The translations under genes were made by a program, and so were the position numbers. Under the pieces are notes generated by a model. That model searched no databases. It saw nothing but the letters and a program-made list of their open reading frames with translations, and was not told where the DNA came from. A DNA stretch of 64,000 nucleotides, taken from the NCBI RefSeq assembly GCF_005144585.1, contig NZ_SSMQ01000038.1, positions 51,389-115,388 on the forward strand, written 5' to 3'. This stretch comes from Polyangium fumosum (GTDB lineage: Bacteria; Myxococcota_A; Polyangia; Polyangiales; Polyangiaceae). Shown here one piece after another: positions 36,346 through 43,436 of this stretch. Every line of letters starts with the position of its first letter. Position 1 is the first letter of the stretch.

Positions 36346-37107
36346 TTACGTTTTGATCTTGAAATTGAACCTTGCGTTCTGGTACGTGGCCACGGGGCGG
36401 CCTTCGACCATGGCTGGCTTGAAGCGCCACGTCTTCACGGTCGCCACGACATGCGCCGCAAGCTGCGCATCCCCTCGCACGACGGTCACGTTCGAGACGT
36501 CGCCCGACTCTGTCACGACAAACCGCACGATGACCGTGCCCTCGATCCCCTGGCTCTTCAGGTCCTCGGGATAAGGAGGCTGCGGCTTCGAGATCGGCGA
36601 GGGCGGCGTGCCATCCTCGCCGAGGACGATGGGCCCCGCCGCTTTGGGCGGGGGCGGCGGAGGAGGCGGCGGGGGCGGCGGAGGCGGCGGCGCAGCAGCC
36701 GTCGCGGTCCCCGTTCCTCCGGGCGTCCCGCCCGAGCCTTCGCCCGAGCCCTCCCCATACTCGCCATCACTCGCCTTTGCCTTGCTCGGATCTGCCTCCT
36801 TGGGCATTTCCGTCGGCACTTCCACGGGCACGGCGATCGGCTTGTGCTTCGGCCCGGGCGGCTCCGGCGCTTTGGGCGCCGCGTCCACGGGCGGCGGCGG
36901 AGGCGGCGGTTTCGGCGGCTCCACCGTGGGCGTGAGCTCGACGGCGACGACCTCCTCCTCTTCTTCCACGGCGGGCGCGCTCGATTTCATCGTCGCCCCG
37001 ACGACACCGACCGCCGTGCAAATGGCAATCGCCGTCGCGTATCCGATCAGAAGCCGCTTGCCGCGCCCGGGATCCGTCTCCCCGACGCTCCACGCCTCGA
37101 AGCCCAT
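36346..37107 (-). CDS. tonB: TonB energy transducer
   Basis: A 253-residue protein. A single N-terminal helix (LLIGYATAIAICTAVGVVGA) anchors it in the inner membrane. The periplasmic linker is rich in Pro and Glu/Lys, including a run of 15 consecutive prolines encoded by GGC/CGG-rich DNA near 36650-36700. The C-terminal TonB domain (PPYPEDLKSQGIEGTVIVRFVV, then VVRGDAQLAAHVVATVKTWRFKPAMVEGRPV in pieces) is complete. It starts at ATG 37107. It heads the exbB-exbD-exbD-receptor operon and so should serve the neighbouring receptor specifically. Confidence 0.92.
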   Translation of the reverse strand: MGFEAWSVGETDPGRGKRLLIGYATAIAICTAVGVVGATMKSSAPAVEEEEEVVAVELTPTVEPPKPPPPPPPVDAAPKAPEPPGPKHKPIAVPVEVPTEMPKEADPSKAKASDGEYGEGSGEGSGGTPGGTGTATAAAPPPPPPPPPPPPPPPKAAGPIVLGEDGTPPSPISKPQPPYPEDLKSQGIEGTVIVRFVVTESGDVSNVTVVRGDAQLAAHVVATVKTWRFKPAMVEGRPVATYQNARFNFKIKT

Positions 37108-37143
37108 TGCCGTCTTTCCTCGGCCCCCACCTTGACGATCGTT

Positions 37144-37165
37144 CGTGACAACCTCGTGAACGTCG
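37144..37165 (-). promoter_or_regulatory. Pho-box-like repeat upstream of tonB
   Basis: Written on the plus strand, CGTGAC-N5-CGTGA, identical in plan to the two sites before the regulator gene; on the coding strand it reads TTCACG-N4-TGTCACG, like the 11-bp direct half-sites of PhoB. It ends 37 bp upstream of the tonB ATG. Confidence 0.5.
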
Positions 37166-37200
37166 CGAAACGATCACGTGCGCGTCGCATGACGCAATTT

Positions 37201-37908
37201 TCAATCGGGATGCGAGTCGGGCAGATCGGGCGATCCGCCGAATCGATACCCGATCCCCCGCACTGTCTGCACATAATCGCCGGCAGGCCCCAGCTTGTCG
37301 CGGAGCCTCTTTACGTGCGTATCCACCGTGCGGGTCGTGATGTCGACGTCCATGCCCCACACCCCTTCGAGCAGCGCGCCGCGCGTCTGGACACGCTCGC
37401 GATTCTCGTACAGAGCGAGCAGGAGCTTGAACTCGAGCAAGGTGAGCTCGATCTCGGCGCCGTCGACCCATACCCGGTGCGCCTCGTCGTCGATGCGCAG
37501 CCGGCCGAACTGGAGGACACGGCGCTCGGTCGTCCGCGCCTTCACCCGCCGCAGGATCGCCTGCACCCGCAGCATGAGCTCGCGGACGCTGAAAGGCTTC
37601 ACCACGTAATCGACGGCGCCGAGCTCGAAGCCGACGACACGGTCGACCTCGTCCCCGCGCGCCGATACGATGACGACCGGGGTCTCGCGGGTCTCCTCGC
37701 TCTGCTGCAAGCTCCGGCAGACCTCGGTGCCCATGAGGTCCGGGAGCATCATATCGAGCAGGATGACATCGGGCCGCCGCTCGCGCGCGAGCCGGATCCC
37801 CTCCTCGCCGCGCGACGCGAGCAGCACCTCGTGCCCCGCCTGCCGGAAGTTGTAATCGAGCACCTTGAGGATCGCGGGCTCGTCCTCGACGACCAGGATG
37901 CGTGCCAT
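37201..37908 (-). CDS. OmpR/PhoB-family response regulator
   Basis: A 235-residue regulator. The REC domain (MARILVVEDEPAILKVL) has the phospho-acceptor Asp52 in VILLDMMLPD, VVIVSARGD for the switch, and YVVKPFS for the conserved lysine. The winged-helix DNA-binding domain follows from about residue 130, with the recognition-helix block TRTVDTHVKRLRDKLG and the terminal wing VRGIGYRF. These match PhoB best among the OmpR family. There is no histidine kinase beside it. It is 93 bp upstream of tonB, so it may control that operon and, given the repeats before its own gene, itself. Confidence 0.92.
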   Translation of the reverse strand: MARILVVEDEPAILKVLDYNFRQAGHEVLLASRGEEGIRLARERRPDVILLDMMLPDLMGTEVCRSLQQSEETRETPVVIVSARGDEVDRVVGFELGAVDYVVKPFSVRELMLRVQAILRRVKARTTERRVLQFGRLRIDDEAHRVWVDGAEIELTLLEFKLLLALYENRERVQTRGALLEGVWGMDVDITTRTVDTHVKRLRDKLGPAGDYVQTVRGIGYRFGGSPDLPDSHPD

Positions 37909-37983
37909 CGCACCCGGGTGTATCCTGTTCCTGTTACGGCCCGATGAAGCTCGTGTTGCAGGTTGGCGGGGAAATGCGGCGTG

Positions 37984-38063
37984 CGTGACGGATTCGTGAA
38001 TTCGACGTGTCGAAACGGCGAGGGCGCGCCCCGCGTGACGAATTCGTGAATTCGAGGTGTCGA
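37984..38063 (-). promoter_or_regulatory. Two 30-bp operator-like direct repeats
   Basis: Two almost identical 30-bp copies (37984-38013 and 38034-38063, spaced exactly 50 bp) each contain CGTGAC-N5-CGTGA. They lie 76-155 bp upstream of the response-regulator start, between it and the stop of the PrsW-like gene. The 11-bp phasing is what dimers of OmpR/PhoB proteins bind. Confidence 0.55.
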
Positions 38064-38070
38064 GAGCTTT

Positions 38071-39318
38071 TCAGCGGGGAGCTTTGGCGCGCAGGGCGGC
38101 GCGCAAGGTCGCGAGCTCACCGCGGAGCGGGGCGATGAAATCGGCGCTGATCGTGCGCTTCTGCCCCTTCATCGCGCGCGCGGTGTGCCACTTGCTGAGC
38201 GCGAGCCGCGACGCGGCGCGGATGAACGCGCGCCCCTCGGCGCCGCGCCACGAGAACGTGCACTGGATGCGGCCGACCGGCGAGCACACGAGCTCGAGCT
38301 CCTCGTTCGTCAGGTTGCCGATCAGCACCTCGTCGCGGAGAAACTGGCGGATCGTGCGGCCCTTGCGGACGACGAGGGCGATGATGATGCAGAAAAACAT
38401 CGCCACGAAGAGCAGCCAGAAGAGCAGCATGATGACGAACGCGTCGGGGATGACCGTGGGCACGAAGTTCCAGAGCGCGTGCAGGAAGACGCCCACGAAA
38501 AACCCGCCGATCGGCGCGAGCCAGCGCACCCACGTCTTGCTCGACTCGCGCGCGATGCCGAACCCGATGCCGGTCATCGACGTGTAGAGCGGGTGCCCCC
38601 ACGGCGCGAGGACGCCGCGCAGGAAGAAGGTCGTGCCGAGCTGATCGGCCATGTCCGCGCGGGCGTAATAACTGACGTTCTCGACCGCGGCGAACCCGAG
38701 CGCGCAAAACGTCGCGTAGATGATGCCGTCGACGACCCCGTCGAACTCGCGCCGGAGGAAGTAGAAAAAGCCCAGGATGACGAGGCCTTTGAAGAATTCT
38801 TCCGAGAGCGGCGCGCTCATCACGGACGACACGAAATTGCCGACCCCGGGCCCGAAGAGGCCGGCGAACACGATGTGCACGCCCGTGTTGATCATGCCGG
38901 CGAAGCCCGTCGCGACGACCGCCCCCCACAGGAACGCCATCGCGAGGCACCACCACGGCTCGGGATCGTACCGATCGAGCACCATGGGCACGAAGAGGTA
39001 AAAGCCGAGCGGCAAGAACGCGAAGAGCGAGCCCGTCAGGACCGCCGAGAGCATGCGCCCCGGCGCCTTCGACAGGAAGATCTCCGCCATCGTGAAGAGG
39101 ATGTTCAGCACGACGCCGGCGAGCATGCCGACGATCCAGAGCGCGAGCCCCACCCCGCGGCGACGCTTGTCCGGATCGAGCTCCACGGGCGCGCGTGGCG
39201 CGGACCCGCCGTGGCCCGGTGGTGTGTACGGCGCCGGGCCGGGATATCGTGGTTGCTGCTGCGGGGGGTAGGGAGCGTGGCCGTAGGGCCCGGGCGGCGA
39301 TCCGTAGGGGTTGTTCAT
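38071..39318 (-). CDS. PrsW-family intramembrane protease-like protein
   Basis: A 415-residue polytopic protein. A Pro/Gly/Tyr-rich cytosolic N-terminus (about 50 residues) is followed by about eight hydrophobic helices. SAPLSEEFFKG carries the paired glutamates, GFAAVENVSYY a further conserved Glu/Asn, and GHPLYTSMTGIGFG and FLHALWNF the histidines that make up the CPBP/PrsW metal site. PrsW proteases cut anti-sigma factors at the membrane. A basic 100-residue tail is added at the C-terminus. The ATG at 39318 begins the MNNPYGSPPGPYG tract; an upstream in-frame extension is rejected because it overlaps the spacer. Confidence 0.85.
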   Translation of the reverse strand: MNNPYGSPPGPYGHAPYPPQQQPRYPGPAPYTPPGHGGSAPRAPVELDPDKRRRGVGLALWIVGMLAGVVLNILFTMAEIFLSKAPGRMLSAVLTGSLFAFLPLGFYLFVPMVLDRYDPEPWWCLAMAFLWGAVVATGFAGMINTGVHIVFAGLFGPGVGNFVSSVMSAPLSEEFFKGLVILGFFYFLRREFDGVVDGIIYATFCALGFAAVENVSYYARADMADQLGTTFFLRGVLAPWGHPLYTSMTGIGFGIARESSKTWVRWLAPIGGFFVGVFLHALWNFVPTVIPDAFVIMLLFWLLFVAMFFCIIIALVVRKGRTIRQFLRDEVLIGNLTNEELELVCSPVGRIQCTFSWRGAEGRAFIRAASRLALSKWHTARAMKGQKRTISADFIAPLRGELATLRAALRAKAPR

Positions 39319-39387
39319 GGCAGAACGCCCGACGCAAGGCGCCGGGCGTTCGATCATCCTACCGTCTGTGCCACCACGAGCGCGAGG

Positions 39388-39819
39388 TCAGTCGGCGACC
39401 TTCTGCTGGATGACCACGTGCGGCGAGGGCGAAGTCGGCGCGTTTTGTTGCTCCGCGCTCACGATGAGCTCGAAGCTCGTGAGCGGCACGGTCGCCGTCG
39501 GCAGCGAGCCCGTCCGCTTGTCGTTGTTGTACGCGAGCGACCCGATGCGCTGCCACTGGCTGCTCGAGTCCTTGCGGGCCCACACGACATACGCCGTGGC
39601 GCCCGGCATGAGCCGATCCGGGGGAGCGAGGTGCTCCGCCTCGATGCTCACGGTGGTCAGAACCGTGCTGCTGTTGACCTCGGCCACGATCTTCGCGTCG
39701 GCGTCGGGCGCGCGCGGCGTGCCCTTGGCCATGTACTCGAGCGGGCCACCACACGCCGCGACAAGCAGCGCAACGGCGACCGAAAGCATCCCGCGACCCA
39801 TCCAGCTATGCGCGTTCAT
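39388..39819 (-). CDS. Small lipoprotein, unknown function
   Basis: A 143-residue protein. The ATG at 39819 follows TTGGAGGTGCG. The signal peptide ends in LLVAAC, so the mature protein is anchored at Cys23. The mature part looks like a beta-sandwich (IVAEVNSSTVLTTVSIEAEHLAPP, then TAYVVWARKDSSSQWQRIGSLAYN in pieces), a fold often seen in myxobacterial exported proteins annotated as anti-sigma-like or DUF proteins. It lies between lolA and the PrsW gene on the same strand. No catalytic motif was found. Confidence 0.75.
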   Translation of the reverse strand: MNAHSWMGRGMLSVAVALLVAACGGPLEYMAKGTPRAPDADAKIVAEVNSSTVLTTVSIEAEHLAPPDRLMPGATAYVVWARKDSSSQWQRIGSLAYNNDKRTGSLPTATVPLTSFELIVSAEQQNAPTSPSPHVVIQQKVAD

Positions 39820-39887
39820 CGCACCTCCAAGCAACATTCGATCTACCAGATTTTCCGTCCGGTTGCATCGTTTCCGTCGAATCCGGC

Positions 39888-40613
39888 TCAGGGCTTGACG
39901 ACGCGCGTGCCGGGCGGCGGCGTGAAGTCGAACTCGCCCTTGCCGACAGGTTGGTTGACGACAGGGGCGCTGAAGTCGAAGCGGTTCTTGTTGCCCTGCG
40001 CGTCGAGGATGAGCACGCGGCGCACCTGGTTCGTCTGCGCGTCGACGTAAAGGAGTACCTTCTGGTACGCGGGCGTCGCGTCTTTCGGCGTGCCTTCGAG
40101 CACGTATCCGCCCTCGAACTTCATCTGCGCGGCGTCGAGCAGCTTGAGGTTGAAATCCTTCACGAGCTGACCGGTGCCCATGAGGAACGCGAGCGCCGCC
40201 GGGTATTGCGAGTTTTTGACCGGCGTCTCGAACATCTGCTCGTTTTCTTTCTCGTAGACGCGGATCACCTTGCCGTCGGACACGACGCGGTTGCCGTTCG
40301 GCGCGTCGTACGACCAGCTCATCTTGCCGGGCTTCTCGAAGATGACCGTGCCCTTCGACTCCTTCTTCACGTTCTGGACCTTGATCGTATAGGTCTGCGC
40401 GAACGTGGCCTTGAAGGTCTTCGTGGAGTCGTAGAACGCCTGGACGCGTCGGCCGATCTCCTCGGCCGAGGGACCCTTCGCAGGCGCCGCAGCAGGAGCC
40501 GCAGGCGCCGCGGCCTGGGTATGGCCGTCGGTCGAGCAGAGCAGGAGAGCAGGGACCACGGCGCACGCCGCGAGGAGGGAGGGGATCGAGAGGAACCTTA
40601 CCTTACGCATCAT
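39888..40613 (-). CDS. lolA: LolA-like outer-membrane lipoprotein carrier
   Basis: A 241-residue periplasmic protein starting with ATG-ATG at 40613, with GAGGAAG before it. After a signal peptide and an Ala/Pro-rich spacer (to about residue 48), the LolA fold is evident: VQAFYDSTKTFKATFAQTYTI, GTVIFEKPGKMSWSYDAPNGNRVVSDG and YEKENEQMFETPV. LolA ferries lipoproteins from the inner membrane to the outer membrane; the number of lipoproteins in this window makes that job relevant. It lies 78 bp downstream of ruvC. Confidence 0.87.
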   Translation of the reverse strand: MMRKVRFLSIPSLLAACAVVPALLLCSTDGHTQAAAPAAPAAAPAKGPSAEEIGRRVQAFYDSTKTFKATFAQTYTIKVQNVKKESKGTVIFEKPGKMSWSYDAPNGNRVVSDGKVIRVYEKENEQMFETPVKNSQYPAALAFLMGTGQLVKDFNLKLLDAAQMKFEGGYVLEGTPKDATPAYQKVLLYVDAQTNQVRRVLILDAQGNKNRFDFSAPVVNQPVGKGEFDFTPPPGTRVVKP

Positions 40614-40691
40614 TTTCTTCCTGTTCCGCGTAGTTGGCCGGACCGAGGGTGCCGCGGGGTTGGACGCAGGGCGCCCGCAGGCGATGCAAGA

Positions 40692-41222
40692 TCACGGGAC
40701 ATTCGCGCGACGCCGCGCCGGGCGGGCGGGCGCAGAGGCGGCGAGCGCCGTCTGAAAACCAACGACATTGCAGTGCGTGAGCGCGATGGCGAGGGCATCG
40801 GCGGCGTCCGACCGAGGCGGCGTGCCGAGTCGGAGGATGGCCGTGACGACCATGGCCACCTGGCGCTTGTCCGCCGCGCCCTTGCCCGCGACGGTGCGCT
40901 TCACGAGCGCAGGCGGGTATTCGGACGTCTGGAGCGAAGCGCGGGCGAGCCGGAGCAGGACGACGCCGCGCGCATGGCCGAGCTTGGCCGCGCTCTGCGC
41001 GTCCTTGGAGAAGAAGATGCTCTCGACCGCAGCATGCGAGGGCGCGTACTGCGTGATGACCTCGCCGAGGCGGTCGTCGATGTCGACGAGGCGGTCGGCG
41101 AAGGTCCCGTCGAGGTCGACGTCGATGACGCCGTGGGCGACGTGCTCGACCCGCGTGCCGACGCGCTCGAGCACGCCCCACCCGAGGTGACGGCTGCCAG
41201 GATCGATGCCGAGGACACGCAC
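40692..41222 (-). CDS. ruvC: Holliday junction resolvase RuvC
   Basis: A 176-residue endonuclease that cuts four-way DNA junctions. The RNase-H-like acidic residues are in place: Asp7 in GIDPGS, Glu67 in AVESIFF, and Asp139/Asp142 in RSDAADALAIA. The K-rich GKGAADKRQV segment that binds the junction is present. The start is a GTG at 41222, which gives the canonical MRVLGIDPG. ruvA and ruvB are not nearby. It starts 10 bp after the stop of the GlcD-type gene, so it is in the same transcript. Confidence 0.94.
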   Translation of the reverse strand: MRVLGIDPGSRHLGWGVLERVGTRVEHVAHGVIDVDLDGTFADRLVDIDDRLGEVITQYAPSHAAVESIFFSKDAQSAAKLGHARGVVLLRLARASLQTSEYPPALVKRTVAGKGAADKRQVAMVVTAILRLGTPPRSDAADALAIALTHCNVVGFQTALAASAPARPARRRANVP

Positions 41223-41232
41223 GCGGGGCGTT

Positions 41233-42660
41233 CTAGCAGACCCCGTGGCCGCGGCGGGGGAAGATCTTGTGGGGGTTCAGGAGGTTCTTCGGATCGAAGA
41301 CGGCCTTCAAGCGGCGCTGAAGCTCGATGAGCTCCGGGCCCTGTTCGAGCGGGAGGTATTCGGCCTTGGAGGTGCCGACGCCATGTTCCCCCGTGAGCGT
41401 GCCGCGCATGCCGACGACCGCACGAAAGAGGCGATCGAGGCCGCGCTCGACGCGCGGGCCGGCGTCGGGATCGTCCCACAGGAAGTTCACGTGCAGGTTG
41501 CCGTCGCCCGCGTGGCCGTAGGAGAGCATGCGGATCGAGGTCTCCTCGCTGATGCGATCGATCTCGCGGAGGAGGTCGGGCAAACGCGTGCGCGGGACGA
41601 CGACGTCCTCGGAGATCTTGTAACGGGCCATGGCGCGTGTGGCCGGCGAGAGGGCGCGGCGTGCTTCCCAAAGGCGCTCGCGTTGCGCGGCGTCCTGCGC
41701 GACGAGGACGTCGAGCGCGCCCTCGGCGACACACGCCTCGCCGATGCGCTCCATGGCGGCCTCGCACGAGGCGGGATCACCGTCGACCTCGATCAGGAGG
41801 AGCGCGCCGGCGCGTGCATCGACGGGGACCCCGCGGGCGCGGACGGCGGAGAGCGCGCCGGCATCGAGAAGCTCGAGGCAACGCGGGACGAGGCCGGCCG
41901 CGATGATCGCGGAGACGGCGCGGCCGGAGGCGAGCGCGGTGTCGAAGAGGCCGAGGAGCGTGGCGACGCTCGGGGGCTTCGGGATGAGCTGGAGCGTGGC
42001 CTCCGTGAAGACCGCGAGCGTGCCCTCGCTGCCGACGAGCAAGCTCGTGACGTCGTAGCCCGTGACGCCCTTGACCGTACGCCGGCCGGTGCGGAGGCGG
42101 GTTCCATCGACGAGCAGCGCTTCGAGGCCGAGCACGTACTCGCGCGTGACGCCGTACTTGAAGGCGCGCGGGCCGCCCGCGTTCTCGGCGAGGTTGCCGC
42201 CGAGGGCGCACATCTTGAGCGAGTTCGGATCGGGCGGATAAAAGAGCCCCTCGGCCTCGACCGCGGCGTGAAAGTCGCCGAGGATGACGCCCGGCTCGAC
42301 GACGGCGACGAGCTCTTCGCGATCGATCTCCTTGATGCCGCGCATGCCGAGCGTGGTGACGACGATGCCCCCGCCGACGGGGACCACGCCGCCGGATTTG
42401 CCGCTGCCCGCGCCGCGCGGGACGATCGGGACCTCGGCCTCGCTCGCCGCCGCGAGCGCCCGCAGGATGTCGTCCGGCGTCTCGGCGACGACGACCGCGT
42501 CGGGGATCACCGGCTCCTGATCGGACTCGTCCCCCGCGTACGCCTCGCAGCCTGCGGGCGAGGTGATGACCTTCGAGGGCCCGAGGGCGCGATCGAGCAA
42601 GCGCCGCGCCTTGTCGACGGCGGCGGCGGAGGGGCGGGGGAAAGGCGCGCGACGAAGCAC
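41233..42660 (-). CDS. glcD: FAD-binding (S)-2-hydroxy-acid oxidase, GlcD type
   Basis: A 475-residue flavoprotein of the GlcD/D-lactate dehydrogenase family. The FAD-binding PCMH domain has IVPRGAGSGKSGG, GVTREYVLGLEALLVDG and LLVGSEGTLAVFTEATLQLIPKP (in pieces). The C-terminal FAD-oxidase domain has SYGHAGDGNLHVNF and LTGEHGVGTSKAEYLPLE, both catalytic hallmarks. The start is a GTG at 42660. In glycolate oxidase, GlcE and GlcF partner with it, but neither is present here, so it may act alone, as D-lactate or hydroxyglutarate dehydrogenases do. The substrate is uncertain. Confidence 0.88.
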   Translation of the reverse strand: MLRRAPFPRPSAAAVDKARRLLDRALGPSKVITSPAGCEAYAGDESDQEPVIPDAVVVAETPDDILRALAAASEAEVPIVPRGAGSGKSGGVVPVGGGIVVTTLGMRGIKEIDREELVAVVEPGVILGDFHAAVEAEGLFYPPDPNSLKMCALGGNLAENAGGPRAFKYGVTREYVLGLEALLVDGTRLRTGRRTVKGVTGYDVTSLLVGSEGTLAVFTEATLQLIPKPPSVATLLGLFDTALASGRAVSAIIAAGLVPRCLELLDAGALSAVRARGVPVDARAGALLLIEVDGDPASCEAAMERIGEACVAEGALDVLVAQDAAQRERLWEARRALSPATRAMARYKISEDVVVPRTRLPDLLREIDRISEETSIRMLSYGHAGDGNLHVNFLWDDPDAGPRVERGLDRLFRAVVGMRGTLTGEHGVGTSKAEYLPLEQGPELIELQRRLKAVFDPKNLLNPHKIFPRRGHGVC

Positions 42661-42738
42661 GCATGATTTCTAGTACGGATCGCGCGGAGCGGCGATGGTC
42701 CCCTTTGCACGTCCTCTGCGGGCTGGTATCGAGGGTCC

Positions 42739-43425
42739 GTGCACCGCGTCGTGGTTGTCTTCCTGGGCGCGCTGGGCCTCGCCGGCGTTGGGTGTGGGGA
42801 CGAAGGGCCCGCGAGCTCGACGGGCACCACGAACGAGCCGCACGCCTGTGCCGCGGACGCTCCGCCGTCGCGGACGGCGTCCTGCGTCGTCGCGTTCGAG
42901 CCCGGCGACGACGCGGGGTTCGGGGCGGATCGGTTCCCCGAGGTCATCTACGGCGAGCCGCTCGGCAACGGCACGACGTCGGGCGGGCTCGACGTGCTCT
43001 CGCTCGGCCGAGGCGGCTCGATCGTGCTCGGCTTCGGCGGCAACGCGATCGTCGACGGAGAAGGCCCGGACTTCGTGGTGTTCGAGAATCCGTTTTTCGT
43101 GTCGGACGATCCGAACAACGTGTACGCCGAGCTCGCCGAGGTCTCCGTCAGCGCCGACGGCGAGACCTGGCACGTGTTCCCTTGCGCCGAGGACACGAAG
43201 CCGCCCGCAGGGTGCGCCGGGTATGCTCCGGTCTTCGCGAACGGTGATCTCGGCGTGTCCTCCCTCGATCCCAGCGTGTCCGGCGGCGACGTGTTCGATC
43301 TCGCCGAGCTCGGCGTCGAGGAGGCACGGTTCGTCCGCATCCGTGATCTCCAGGGCATCGGAGCTGCGCCGAGTGCTGGCTTTGATCTCGACGCGATCGC
43401 CGTTTTGCACCCCAAGGTGCCTTGA
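42739..43425 (+). CDS. Cell-surface lipoprotein of unknown function
   Basis: A 228-residue lipoprotein. The signal peptide ends at AGVGC (Cys19), followed by a Gly/Thr/Ser linker. The mature domain contains VLSLGRGGSIVLGFGGNAIVDGEGPDFVVFENPFF (read in pieces), a block recurring in lipoproteins and surface proteins of myxobacteria and planctomycetes, and later EEARFVRIRDL, recalling a coagulation-factor-5/8-like strand. The start is a GTG at 42739. It is divergent from the GlcD gene and just upstream of the histidine kinase, with a 4-bp overlap if the kinase used a TTG start. Confidence 0.78.
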   Translation: MHRVVVVFLGALGLAGVGCGDEGPASSTGTTNEPHACAADAPPSRTASCVVAFEPGDDAGFGADRFPEVIYGEPLGNGTTSGGLDVLSLGRGGSIVLGFGGNAIVDGEGPDFVVFENPFFVSDDPNNVYAELAEVSVSADGETWHVFPCAEDTKPPAGCAGYAPVFANGDLGVSSLDPSVSGGDVFDLAELGVEEARFVRIRDLQGIGAAPSAGFDLDAIAVLHPKVP

Positions 43426-43436
43426 CGTCGAGGCGC

